Assembly (NCBI RefSeq): GCF_018982965.1
Contig: NZ_JACBYP010000014.1
Coordinates: forward strand, 45,561 to 109,560
Direction of reading: 5' to 3'
DNA from: Streptomyces mayonensis
GTDB lineage: Bacteria > Actinomycetota > Actinomycetes > Streptomycetales > Streptomycetaceae
Length of the DNA: 64,000 nucleotides
Below are positions 19,587 to 28,088 of the stretch, one piece after another. The notes beneath the pieces are model-generated. The model made no database searches, was not told the origin of the DNA, and saw only the letters and a list, made by a program, of their open reading frames with translations. Numbering within the stretch: the stretch's first letter is position 1; every line of letters begins with the position of its first letter. The position numbers and the translations under genes were made by a program.

Positions 19587-20972
19587 CTACCCGATCCCCC
19601 GCCATCCTTCCGGGTCCACTCCACCCGGCACGGCGGCCCCTTCGTCGTACGGACTGCGCGTGAAGACGAACGACCCGAGGTCCAGATGACTCAGGCTTCC
19701 GTCCGGGCGGCGCACCACCTGCAGCCGTTCCCCGGCGTAGTAGCCCTCCAGTCCCGTCCAGCTCCCGTCACCGTTTGCCCGGAAGCGTGAGCAGCGGCCC
19801 TGGCCCGACAGCGGCCCCAGCGAGAGACCGTCGTCGGCTGTGAGCCGCAGCGCAAAGGCATGCGTCCCCCAGTACCACTGCCCCGCCAGCTCCAGGACGG
19901 AAGCGTGGGCCGCCGGCAGCGGCCGCCACGGTTCGGGGATCCGGGGTTCTGCCTCCGCGACAATGCGCACCAGATCGGCACCGACCCCGGCGAGCAGCGG
20001 GCCGGAGGTGCAGTTGGCCAGTGCCACCGCGGCGACGTCATCCTCCACGGAGAGGGTGAGGTTGGCCAGGAACCCTGGGAGAGAGCCCGAGTGCCCGACC
20101 AGCAGCCGCCCGTCCCGGTGTTGGAGCTGGAGACCCAGGCCGTAGGCGGCTCCGTCCACGACATCCGCGGCCTCGGCGGGCGCAGCCGGCGCCCTCATCT
20201 CCCGCACGGTCTCCGCGCCGAGGACCCTGTCGTCCCCTTCCGCCAGAAAGACGGCGAACCGGGCCAGATCATCTGTGGTGGACCAGAGCTGACCGGCTGG
20301 GGCCATCAGCCCGAGATCCTCGGCGGGCTCGGCCAGCATCACATCGGCCCACGGGTGCACCGCCCAGCCACCGGCGTGCGGGGCACTGGGCCTCGTGCTC
20401 GTACGGTTCAGCTCCAGCGGTTCCAGCACCTCCCGCCGCAGCACTTCCTCCCACGGGGCACCACGAAGCTTCTCGACCAGCGCGCCGAGCACGGTGTAGC
20501 CCGGGTTGGAGTAATGGTGCCGGCGGCCCGCGGGATGCAGCAGCGGCTGCTTGCCCAGAACATCGGCCAGCTCGGGCCGCAACGTCCCCGGTGTCCGCTC
20601 CCACCACGGCGCGGGCGACTCGGCGGCAAGTCCGCCCGAGTGTGCCAGCAGCTGGGCGATCGTGGCCTCCCCCGCTCCGGTGCCGGGCAGGTGCTTCTCC
20701 AGCGGGTCCCCGAGATCCAGCACACCTTCGTCGCGCAGCCGCAGAACGAGCACGGCGGTGAAGGTCTTCGTGATCGAACCGATCCGGTACTGGACATCTT
20801 CGTCCGGACCGTGCCCGTCGACCGACGTCCGCGCACCGTGCCACACAGTCCGTCCGCCCCGGACGACCGCCGCGACGAGCGACGGTGCGCGCCCCTCCGA
20901 CTGGGCCACGGCGATCCGGTGCAGCAGCGACCGCCGGGTGGCAGGGAGCAGATCTTCCTGAGATGTCGTCAT
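19587..20972 (-). CDS. beta-lactamase-related serine hydrolase
   Basis: 461 residues. The class C beta-lactamase/DD-peptidase fold shows SITK (S-x-x-K catalytic motif), the YSN motif in HHYSNPGYTVLG, and GHSGSLPGF in the KTG position. An additional C-terminal beta domain of about 110 residues follows. There is no signal peptide, so it is likely a cytoplasmic esterase or peptidase and not a secreted lactamase. I use the ATG at 20972; an upstream in-frame start at 21002 has no better support. Confidence 0.85.
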   Translation of the reverse strand: MTTSQEDLLPATRRSLLHRIAVAQSEGRAPSLVAAVVRGGRTVWHGARTSVDGHGPDEDVQYRIGSITKTFTAVLVLRLRDEGVLDLGDPLEKHLPGTGAGEATIAQLLAHSGGLAAESPAPWWERTPGTLRPELADVLGKQPLLHPAGRRHHYSNPGYTVLGALVEKLRGAPWEEVLRREVLEPLELNRTSTRPSAPHAGGWAVHPWADVMLAEPAEDLGLMAPAGQLWSTTDDLARFAVFLAEGDDRVLGAETVREMRAPAAPAEAADVVDGAAYGLGLQLQHRDGRLLVGHSGSLPGFLANLTLSVEDDVAAVALANCTSGPLLAGVGADLVRIVAEAEPRIPEPWRPLPAAHASVLELAGQWYWGTHAFALRLTADDGLSLGPLSGQGRCSRFRANGDGSWTGLEGYYAGERLQVVRRPDGSLSHLDLGSFVFTRSPYDEGAAVPGGVDPEGWRGIG

Positions 20973-21033
20973 GCCCCCAGTCCATCGGCCGGAACACCTC
21001 ACGTCGAGCCGATTTCTCCGTGCCGGGAGGGGC

Positions 21034-22512
21034 TCAGGTCTGTGCCATGTCCACGAAGCGTGAGTAGTGGCCCTGGAAGGCGACCGTGATCGTGGCCGTC
21101 GGGCCGTTGCGGTGCTTGGCCACGATCAGGTCCGCCTCGCCCGCGCGCGGCGACTCCTTCTCGTAGGCGTCCTCACGGTGCAGCAGGATGACCATGTCGG
21201 CGTCCTGCTCGATCGAACCGGACTCACGCAGGTCGGAGACCATCGGCTTCTTGTCCGTGCGCTGTTCGGGGCCACGGTTCAGCTGGGAGAGCGCGATGAC
21301 CGGGATCTCCAGCTCCTTCGCCAGGAGCTTGAGGTTGCGGGACATGTCCGAGACCTCCTGCTGACGACTCTCGGCACGTTTGGAGCCGCCGGACTGCATC
21401 AGCTGGAGATAGTCGATGACAACCAGCTTGATGTCGTTGCGCTGCTTGAGCCGACGGCACTTGGCGCGGATCTCCATCATCGAGAGGTTCGGGGAGTCGT
21501 CGATGTACAGCGGTGCGGCCGACACGTCGGGCATCCGGCGGGCCAGGCGGGTCCAGTCGTCGTCGGTCATCGTGCCGGACCTCATGTGGTGCAGCGCGAC
21601 ACGCGCTTCGGCGGACAGCAGGCGCATCGCGATCTCGTTGCGTCCCATCTCCAGCGAGAAGATGACACTCGGCAGGTTGTTCTTGATCGAGGCCGCGCGC
21701 GCGAAGTCCAGCGCGAGCGTCGACTTGCCCATGGCGGGACGGGCTGCGATGACGACCATCTGGCCCGGATGGAGGCCGTTGGTCAGCGAGTCGAAATCCG
21801 TGAAGCCCGTGGGCACGCCGGTCATCTCGCCGCTGCGCGACCCGATCGCCTCGATCTCGTCGAGCGCACCCTCCATGATGTCGCCGAGCGGCAGGTAGTC
21901 CTCGCTGGTCCGCTGCTCGGTGACGGCGTAGATCTCGGCCTGGGCGCGGTTGACGATCTCGTCGACGTCGTCGTCGGCCGCGTATCCCATCTGGGTGATC
22001 CGGGTACCGGCCTCCACCAGACGACGCAGGACAGCCCGCTCGTGCACGATCTCCGCGTAGTACGCGGCGTTGGCGGCGGTCGGCACCGTCTGGACGAGGA
22101 CGTGCAGGTACGAGGCGCCGCCGACCTTGTTGATCTCACCGCGCTTGGTGAGTTCGGCAGCGATCGTGATGGGGTCGGCGGGCTCTCCCCTGGCGTAGAC
22201 GTCGAGGACGGCCTGGTAGACCGTCTCGTGCGCCGGTTTGTAGAAATCGTGGCCCTTGAGGATTTCGACGACGTCGGCGATGGCGTCCTTCGACAGGAGC
22301 ATGCCGCCGAGGACTGACTGCTCGGCGTCCAGGTCCTGCGGCGGCACCCGCTCGAATGAGGGACCGCCACCGTCCCAGGCGCTGCTTTCCGAGCCGCGTT
22401 CGTGCTGCTCATCGCGGCCCCGGCCCCCCTCGTCGCGACGGCGGGAAGCAGGCAGACGATCGCTTGGACCGCTGTCGGCCCACGGGTCGTCCAAGGGCTC
22501 GGAAATGCTCAC
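21034..22512 (-). CDS. dnaB: replicative DNA helicase DnaB
   Basis: 492 residues. After a charged leader of about 55 residues, the N-terminal collar domain starts at VPPQDLDAEQSVLGGML. The RecA-like ATPase domain has Walker A ARPAMGKST (257-265), Walker B LVVIDYLQLM, and the conserved ALSQLNRGPEQR. No intein interrupts it. The GTG at 22512 is preceded by GGAGG; the frame is open to 22725, but that stretch contains DnaA boxes and is not protein-like. DnaB unwinds DNA at the fork. Its upstream region suggests control by DnaA. Confidence 0.96.
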   Translation of the reverse strand: MSISEPLDDPWADSGPSDRLPASRRRDEGGRGRDEQHERGSESSAWDGGGPSFERVPPQDLDAEQSVLGGMLLSKDAIADVVEILKGHDFYKPAHETVYQAVLDVYARGEPADPITIAAELTKRGEINKVGGASYLHVLVQTVPTAANAAYYAEIVHERAVLRRLVEAGTRITQMGYAADDDVDEIVNRAQAEIYAVTEQRTSEDYLPLGDIMEGALDEIEAIGSRSGEMTGVPTGFTDFDSLTNGLHPGQMVVIAARPAMGKSTLALDFARAASIKNNLPSVIFSLEMGRNEIAMRLLSAEARVALHHMRSGTMTDDDWTRLARRMPDVSAAPLYIDDSPNLSMMEIRAKCRRLKQRNDIKLVVIDYLQLMQSGGSKRAESRQQEVSDMSRNLKLLAKELEIPVIALSQLNRGPEQRTDKKPMVSDLRESGSIEQDADMVILLHREDAYEKESPRAGEADLIVAKHRNGPTATITVAFQGHYSRFVDMAQT

Positions 22513-22694
22513 CGAGCCACCTCCTCCCGTCCGCCGAGCGGACCTCGCCGTGCCCCTCATTTCTACGGCACGGCACTGACAAATAGGACGCCCAACTCCG
22601 GTTCTGGCGCGTCGGTTTTGTGACGATTCATCAGCCGACACGCGGAGCATGTGCCGGACCACGTTAGGCCGGTCGGCACCGTCAGCCAATCTGG

Positions 22695-22957
22695 TTATCC
22701 ACAGGCCATGTGGACGACGGGCCATAAGCTGTGGAGAACTCCGTCAAACCTGTGCACGACCCGGTGGACAGCCCTGTGAACAAGCCCGGACCACACCGAG
22801 AAAAGCTACGCTGACCTGCCCGTTCGTCATCCACGGCCTGTGCAGGAGAAAAACTTTCCCACGCAGATCAAGATCGCTTCGAACCGTGCCCGGAAGTGCA
22901 CACGGCGAGACGGAACGTAAGGGGTGGAAGTCCTTTGCATCTCTTACCTGTGGACGA
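22695..22957. promoter_or_regulatory. cluster of DnaA boxes between dnaB and the MATE gene
   Basis: DnaA-box-like 9-mers: TTATCCACA (22695-22703), TCGTCCACA on the minus strand (22709-22717 and again 22949-22957), TTCTCCACA minus (22730-22738), CTGTCCACC minus (22763-22771), TTGTTCACA minus (22775-22783) and TCATCCACG (22827-22835). The rest of the 459-bp gap (22513-22971) shows nothing else I recognise. Confidence 0.7.
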
Positions 22958-22971
22958 TTAGATTGGTGCTC

Positions 22972-24309
22972 ATGACACAGGCTCCCGAGCGTTCCCGAAC
23001 AGTCCGCCGCCGGCACGACCGAGAGATCGTCGCGCTGGCCGTTCCGGCCTTCGGCGCGCTCGTCGCCGAGCCTCTGTTCGTCATGGCCGACAGCGCCATC
23101 GTCGGCCATCTCGGCACCGCACAGCTCGCGGGTCTCGGCATCGCCTCGGCTCTTCTCACCACGGCTGTCAGCGTCTTCGTCTTCCTCGCATACGCCACCA
23201 CTGCGGCCGTGTCGCGGCGCGTAGGAGCAGGCGACCTGCAGGCCGCCATCCGTCAGGGCATGGATGGCATCTGGCTGGCGCTGCTGCTCGGCGCCGCCGT
23301 CATAGCCGTGGTGCTGCCCACGGCACCCTCCCTCGTCGAACTCTTCGGCGCCTCCGAGACGGCGGCCCCCCACGCCATCACCTATCTGCGCATCTCGTCC
23401 CTCGGTATCCCCGCCATGCTCATCGTGCTGGCGGCCACCGGTGTCCTCCGAGGCCTCCAGAACACCCGGACGCCGCTCTATGTGGCCGTCGCGGGCTTCG
23501 TCGCCAATGCCGTCCTCAACGTCGTGCTCGTCTACGGCGCCGGTCTCGGCATCGCCGGGTCTGCCTGGGGCACCGTCATCGCCCAGTGCGGCATGGCCGC
23601 GGTGTACCTGTGGGTGGTGATCCGCGGCGCACGACGACACGGTGCCTCCCTCCGCCCCGACGCCGCCGGCATCAGGGCTTCCGCGCAGGCGGGAGCGCCA
23701 CTGCTCGTGCGCACTCTGTCCCTGCGGGCCATTCTCATGATCACCACCGCCATGGCGGCGCGGCTCGGCGATGCCGACATCGCGGCCCATCAGATCATCC
23801 TGTCCCTGTGGAGCCTGCTTGCCTTCGCCCTGGACGCCATCGCGATCGCCGGTCAGGCCATCATCGGACGGTACCTGGGGGCAGGGGACGACCAGGGTGC
23901 ACGCGACGCCTGCCGCAGGATGGTGGAGTGGGGCGTCGCGGTCGGGGTGGTACTCGGGCTGCTCGTGGTGCTGTCGCGTCCGGTCTTCCTGCCGTTGTTC
24001 ACCGGCGACTCCGCGGTCATGGACGCCGCACTGCCCGCTCTGGTGATCGTGGCTGTGGCGCAGCCCGTCTGCGGTGTGGTCTACGTCCTGGACGGCGTAC
24101 TCATGGGCGCCGGGGACGGCCCGTACCTCGCCTGGGCCATGCTGCTGACACTCGCGGTCTTCACACCCGCGGCACTTCTCGTCCCGACCGTCGGTGGCGG
24201 GCTCACCGCTCTGTGGGCCGCCATGACGCTGATGATGGCGATGCGGCTCGTGACCCTGTGGTGGCGTACGAGGTCGGGGCGGTGGATCGTCACCGGCGCC
24301 ACTCGTTGA
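22972..24309 (+). CDS. MATE-family efflux transporter (DinF-like)
   Basis: 445 residues with 12 hydrophobic helices and the two-fold MatE repeat. It has the DinF-type start EIVALAVPAFGALVAEPLFVMADSAIVGHLG. MATE proteins export cationic drugs or metabolites using H+ or Na+ gradients. The ATG at 22972 fits the family start; the open upstream extension covers a DnaA box. It is divergent from dnaB and followed by two parS sites. Confidence 0.9.
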   Translation: MTQAPERSRTVRRRHDREIVALAVPAFGALVAEPLFVMADSAIVGHLGTAQLAGLGIASALLTTAVSVFVFLAYATTAAVSRRVGAGDLQAAIRQGMDGIWLALLLGAAVIAVVLPTAPSLVELFGASETAAPHAITYLRISSLGIPAMLIVLAATGVLRGLQNTRTPLYVAVAGFVANAVLNVVLVYGAGLGIAGSAWGTVIAQCGMAAVYLWVVIRGARRHGASLRPDAAGIRASAQAGAPLLVRTLSLRAILMITTAMAARLGDADIAAHQIILSLWSLLAFALDAIAIAGQAIIGRYLGAGDDQGARDACRRMVEWGVAVGVVLGLLVVLSRPVFLPLFTGDSAVMDAALPALVIVAVAQPVCGVVYVLDGVLMGAGDGPYLAWAMLLTLAVFTPAALLVPTVGGGLTALWAAMTLMMAMRLVTLWWRTRSGRWIVTGATR

Positions 24310-24324
24310 CGACTTCGGCTGACG

Positions 24325-24338
24325 GTTTCACGTGAAAC
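24325..24338. other. parS site, perfect
   Basis: GTTTCACGTGAAAC, 16 bases after the MATE stop codon and 38 bp from the next parS. Confidence 0.93.
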
Positions 24339-24362
24339 GACACGCTTCCCCGGGGGACACCG

Positions 24363-24376
24363 GTTTCACGTGAAAC
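24363..24376. other. parS site, perfect
   Basis: GTTTCACGTGAAAC, the second of a close pair, just before the rplI terminator hairpin. Confidence 0.93.
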
Positions 24377-24381
24377 GCGGC

Positions 24382-24422
24382 AGAGGGGCCGCATCCCCCA
24401 AGCTGGGGGATGCGGCCCCTCT
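24382..24422. terminator. 18-bp-stem terminator between the MATE gene and rplI
   Basis: Arms 24382-24399 and 24405-24422 pair perfectly over 18 bp with a 5-base loop (AAGCT). It lies between convergent genes and can serve both. Confidence 0.88.
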
Positions 24423-24445
24423 CATCGCTTCGGCGAGCGCAGGGC

Positions 24446-24892
24446 TCAGGCAGCGACGACCTCGACGTTGACCTTGGCGTCAACCTCGGGGTGCAGACGC
24501 ACGGACGTCTCGTGAGCGCCCAGGGTCTTGATCGGCGAGCCCAGCTCGATACGACGCTTGTCGACCTCGGGGCCACCAGCAGCCTTGATCGCCGAGGCGA
24601 CATCGGCCGGAGTGACGGAGCCGAAGAGACGACCGGCGTCGCCCGAGCGGACGGCCAGACGAACCTTCACACCCTCGAGCTGGGCCTTCACCTGGTTGGC
24701 CTGCTCGATGGTCTGGATCTCGTGGATCTTGCGAGCACGACGGATCTGCTCGACGTCCTTCTCGCCACCCTTGGTCCAGCGGATCGCGAACTTCCGCGGG
24801 ATCAGGTAGTTGCGAGCGTAGCCGTCCTTGACGTCGACGACGTCGCCCGCGGCACCGAGGCCGGAGACCTCGTGGGTGAGGATGATCTTCAT
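24446..24892 (-). CDS. rplI: 50S ribosomal protein L9
   Basis: 148 residues, the standard L9 length. The N-terminal rRNA-binding domain ([31 protein letters not shown]) is followed by the long connecting helix and the C-terminal domain. It is the last gene of the rpsF-ssb-rpsR-rplI operon, 18 bp after rpsR. Confidence 0.97.
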   Translation of the reverse strand: MKIILTHEVSGLGAAGDVVDVKDGYARNYLIPRKFAIRWTKGGEKDVEQIRRARKIHEIQTIEQANQVKAQLEGVKVRLAVRSGDAGRLFGSVTPADVASAIKAAGGPEVDKRRIELGSPIKTLGAHETSVRLHPEVDAKVNVEVVAA

Positions 24893-24910
24893 GTTTCGGT
24901 CACCCTTCCC

Positions 24911-25147
24911 TTATCGCGCGGTGGAGGTGTAGGGCAGCAGCGCCATCTCACGGCTGTTCTTCACTGCCGTGGCGACGTCACGCTGGTGCTGGGTGCAGTT
25001 GCCGGTCACGCGGCGGGCACGGATCTTGCCGCGGTCGGAAATGAACTTCCGCAGCATGTTCGTGTCCTTGTAGTCCACGTACGTGACCTTGTCCTTGCAG
25101 AACGCGCAGACCTTCTTCTTCGGCTTGCGCACAGGCGGCTTAGCCAT
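24911..25147 (-). CDS. rpsR: 30S ribosomal protein S18
   Basis: 78 residues with the S18 core [18 protein letters not shown] and [29 protein letters not shown]. Two cysteines (CAFCK) near the N-terminus and C/H in GNCTQHQ could form a zinc site, marking it as the cysteine-containing S18 version. The strong AGGAGA site precedes the ATG at 25147. It is the third gene of the S6 operon. Confidence 0.97.
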   Translation of the reverse strand: MAKPPVRKPKKKVCAFCKDKVTYVDYKDTNMLRKFISDRGKIRARRVTGNCTQHQRDVATAVKNSREMALLPYTSTAR

Positions 25148-25193
25148 GATGTTTCTCCTGTGTGATCAAGAAGTGTGGGTAGAGCCCGCCCGC

Positions 25194-25778
25194 TTAGAAA
25201 GGGGGCTCGTCCGAGTAGCCGCCACCGCCGCCGCCGGAGCCACCGCCCCAGCCGCCACCGCCCTGCTGACCGCCGGCGGGAGCACCGCCGGTCGCCCAGG
25301 GGTCGTCGGCCGGAGCGCCGCCGCCCTGCTGACCGCCGCCGGGGCCGCCGCCCCAGCCGCCGCCACCCTGGCCGCCGCCACCGCCGCCGCCGTAACCACC
25401 CTGGCCGCCGCGGCCCGAGGTCTTGGTGACCTTGGCCGTGGCGCTGCGGAGGCTCGCGCCGACCTCGTCGACGTCCAGCTCGTAGACCGTGCGCTTGACG
25501 CCCTCACGGTCCTCGTAGGACCGCTGCTTCAGCCGGCCCTGCACGATGACGCGCATGCCTCGCTGGAGCGACTCGGCGACGTTCTCCGCCGCCTGGCGCC
25601 AGACCGAGCAGGTCAGGAAGAGGCTCTCGCCGTCCTTCCACTCGTTCGTCTGGCGGTCGAAGGTGCGGGGAGTCGACGCGACACGGAACTTCGCGACGGC
25701 CGCACCGGACGGGGTGAAGCGCAGCTCGGGGTCGTCGACAAGATTGCCGACGACCGTGATGACGGTCTCGCCTGCCAT
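25194..25778 (-). CDS. ssb: single-stranded DNA-binding protein
   Basis: 194 residues. The OB-fold spans about 1-115 ([25 protein letters not shown]…). A long glycine-rich linker with some tryptophans (about 122-188) leads to the acidic tip YSDEPPF, which binds partner proteins. It protects ssDNA at the fork. The gene lies between rpsF and rpsR in the usual operon. The glycine tract makes the coding DNA highly repetitive (25205-25410). Confidence 0.96.
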   Translation of the reverse strand: MAGETVITVVGNLVDDPELRFTPSGAAVAKFRVASTPRTFDRQTNEWKDGESLFLTCSVWRQAAENVAESLQRGMRVIVQGRLKQRSYEDREGVKRTVYELDVDEVGASLRSATAKVTKTSGRGGQGGYGGGGGGGQGGGGWGGGPGGGQQGGGAPADDPWATGGAPAGGQQGGGGWGGGSGGGGGGYSDEPPF

Positions 25779-25858
25779 GGGGAACCTCTCGGCGGGTTTG
25801 CTGCTCTGGCTGCTTGGTTGCTGCTGCTCGAATCCCGGAATCAGCTGAGCGGCAGAGC

Positions 25859-26149
25859 TCAGTGGGTCTCGGGACGGAGGACCTTGGTCCGGAGGACCGA
25901 CTCGTTCAGGTTCATCTGGCGGTCGAGCTCCTTGACGACCGCAGGCTCGGCCTGCAGGTCGATGACCGAGTAGATGCCCTCGGGCTTCTTCTTGATCTCG
26001 TACGAGAGCCGACGACGGCCCCAGGTGTCGACCTTCTCGACCTTTCCGCCGCCGTCACGGACGACGGAGAGGAAGTTCTCGATCAGCGGGGAGACAGAGC
26101 GCTCCTCGAGATCGGGGTCGAGGATGACCATCACCTCGTAGTGACGCAT
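25859..26149 (-). CDS. rpsF: 30S ribosomal protein S6
   Basis: 96 residues of normal S6 sequence ([27 protein letters not shown]… to [12 protein letters not shown]). The ATG at 26149 follows AAAGGAGG; the open upstream extension is not protein-like. It is the first gene of the S6 operon. The 275-bp upstream gap must hold the operon promoter and leader; I could not identify an S6:S18 binding motif by eye. Confidence 0.97.
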   Translation of the reverse strand: MRHYEVMVILDPDLEERSVSPLIENFLSVVRDGGGKVEKVDTWGRRRLSYEIKKKPEGIYSVIDLQAEPAVVKELDRQMNLNESVLRTKVLRPETH

Positions 26150-26424
26150 GTGGAACCCACCTCCTTTGGACTCAGCGGCCACGGTCGTTCCGTGGCAGGA
26201 GGGTTGCGATGCGTTCGCACCGGCATCAATGAGTAAACCAGGGCCCACTGACAATCGGGCCTCCTGCGAGGAGGTGGCCCGGGTGTGGCCGGCAACCGAC
26301 ACCGGTGCGGAAGGTACAGCGTACCCGGCTGTCGCCTCGCGGTTGAAATCCGGCCCCCGGGGGGCACAATCGGTAGTCAGGGATGTGAGGGCGAAGACAC
26401 ACTGCCTTCGGCAGGAGGTTCTCC

Positions 26425-26730
26425 ATGGCACAGATCATGCGACCCGCCAAGCCCCGGACCGGCTTGCTGGCCACCGACGGCAAGCCGCACCCGCTCCAGG
26501 ACGCGCTGCTGGCCGTGACCCTGGTGCTGGGAGTCCTCGCCCTGGCCACGGCGAGTTTCCGGGGGCTGCACATCCTGACCTCCTGGGCCGGGCTGCTGGG
26601 CGTCCTGACCGGCGGATACGGCCAGTACATCTCCGCGACGACGCGTGAACGCTTCGGCCTCGTGCTGGGGCTCGGTGCCTCCGCGCTCGGTCTGTTCTTC
26701 GGCATCTACCACGGCGGGCTCTTCGGCTGA
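26425..26730 (+). CDS. small membrane protein of unknown function
   Basis: 101 residues with three hydrophobic stretches (about 27-45, 50-68 and 78-98) after a basic, proline-containing N-terminus. I do not recognise the family. It is divergent from the S6 operon and upstream of femX. A short hairpin (26739-26756) follows its stop codon. Confidence 0.7.
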   Translation: MAQIMRPAKPRTGLLATDGKPHPLQDALLAVTLVLGVLALATASFRGLHILTSWAGLLGVLTGGYGQYISATTRERFGLVLGLGASALGLFFGIYHGGLFG

Positions 26731-26738
26731 GTCCCGCC

Positions 26739-26756
26739 GCCTCCCGCCCGGGAGGC
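26739..26756 (+). terminator. short GC hairpin after the small membrane gene
   Basis: GCCTCCC (26739-26745) pairs with GGGAGGC (26750-26756) over a 4-base loop, 9 bp after the stop. Confidence 0.45.
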
Positions 26757-26868
26757 AAGCCCTTCCGGCCCGTACGCCGGACGGGGCGCTCACGGGGCGC
26801 AGTAGGCTTCGCGCGAGAGCCGGAGCCCCTGTACCCATGGGGACACACCAGCCCGAGGAGCGCCCCGA

Positions 26869-27990
26869 ATGAGCCTGACCCTGAGGACCATCAGCCGCGA
26901 GCAGCATCTGGCCCACATCCAGAGTCTGCCGGCGGCGAGCCACATGCAGGTCCCGGCATGGGCTGACGTCAAGGCGGAATGGCGCTCCGAGAACCTGGGC
27001 TGGTTCGACGACCGGACCGGAGAGCTGGTGGGCGTCGGCCTCGTCCTCTACCGGCAGCTGCCCAAGATCAAGCGCTACCTCGCGTACCTCCCCGAGGGCC
27101 CGGTCATCAACTGGTACTCGCCGAACCTGCAGGACTGGATGGAGCCGATGCTGGCCCACCTCAAGCAGCAGGGCGCCTTCTCGGTGAAGATGGGTCCGCC
27201 GGTCATCATCCGGCGCTGGGACGCCGCATCCATCAAGAAGGGCATCCAGGACCCGGACGTCAAGCGCCTGCGGGACATAGAGGCGGACCACATCGAGCCG
27301 CGCGCCTTCGAGGTGGCCGACAAGCTCCGCCGCATGGGCTGGCAGCAGGGTGAGGACGGCGGCGCCGGCTTCGGCGACGTGCAGCCGCGGTACGTCTTCC
27401 AGGTGCCGCTGGCCAACCGCTCCCTGGAAGAGGTCCACAAGAACTTCAACCAGCTGTGGCGCCGCAACATCAAGAAGGCCGAGAAGGCCGGCGTCGAGGT
27501 CGTCCAGGGCGGCTACCACGACCTCGAGGAGTGGCAGCGCCTGTACGAGATCACGGCCGTGCGCGACCGCTTCAGGCCGCGACCGCTGTCGTACTTCCAG
27601 CGCATGTGGGCGGCGCTCAACAACGAGGACCCCAACCGCATGCGGCTCTACTTCGCCCGGCACAACGGGGTGAACCTGTCCGCGGCGACCATGCTGGTCG
27701 TCGGCGGACACGTCTGGTACTCCTACGGGGCCTCCGACAACATCGGCCGCGAGGTCCGGCCCTCGAACGCCATGCAGTGGGCCATGCTCCGCGATTCCTA
27801 TGCCCTGGGTGCCACCGTCTACGACCTGCGCGGCATCTCCGACTCCCTGGACGAGAGCGACCACCTCTTCGGCCTGATCCAGTTCAAGGTGGGTACGGGC
27901 GGGCAGGCGGCCGAGTACCTCGGCGAGTGGGACTTCCCGCTGAACAAGCTGCTCCACAAGGCGCTCGACATCTACATGTCGCGCCGCTGA
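26869..27990 (+). CDS. femX: FemX, FemABX-family peptidoglycan-bridge aminoacyltransferase
   Basis: 373 residues of the FemABX family, two GNAT-like lobes. In S. coelicolor FemX adds the first glycine to LL-diaminopimelate of the peptidoglycan precursor using glycyl-tRNA. Family features seen are HMQVPAWADVKAEW near the start, LWRRNIKKAEKAGVEV (about 200), a central YEITAVRDRFRPRPLSYF, and GGHVWYSYGASD, followed by AMQWAMLRDSYALGATVYDLRG. The length is typical. The racemase-fold gene follows after 98 bp on the same strand. Confidence 0.9.
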   Translation: MSLTLRTISREQHLAHIQSLPAASHMQVPAWADVKAEWRSENLGWFDDRTGELVGVGLVLYRQLPKIKRYLAYLPEGPVINWYSPNLQDWMEPMLAHLKQQGAFSVKMGPPVIIRRWDAASIKKGIQDPDVKRLRDIEADHIEPRAFEVADKLRRMGWQQGEDGGAGFGDVQPRYVFQVPLANRSLEEVHKNFNQLWRRNIKKAEKAGVEVVQGGYHDLEEWQRLYEITAVRDRFRPRPLSYFQRMWAALNNEDPNRMRLYFARHNGVNLSAATMLVVGGHVWYSYGASDNIGREVRPSNAMQWAMLRDSYALGATVYDLRGISDSLDESDHLFGLIQFKVGTGGQAAEYLGEWDFPLNKLLHKALDIYMSRR

Positions 27991-28021
27991 CCCACTGCCC
28001 GTCCTTCCCGGACCGGCAACA

Positions 28022-28054
28022 CCGACCGATCAGTACCTCCGACCGATCAGTACC
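28022..28054. repeat. 16-bp direct repeat before the racemase-fold gene
   Basis: CCGACCGATCAGTACC occurs at 28022-28037 and 28039-28054, exact copies with a period of 17 bp, in the gap between femX and the next gene. Confidence 0.8.
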
Positions 28055-28088
28055 CCTGACAGCCACCAGAAAGGTTCCAGGTCCGGCC

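Noticed and set aside
22513..22725. N-terminal extension of DnaB to 22725
   Set aside because: The extra 71 residues overlap a DnaA-box region and precede a GTG with a strong GGAGG site.
25205..25410. Repetitive GCC-rich tract as a minisatellite or CRISPR
   Set aside because: It is the coding sequence of the glycine-rich SSB linker; no spacers or constant repeat.
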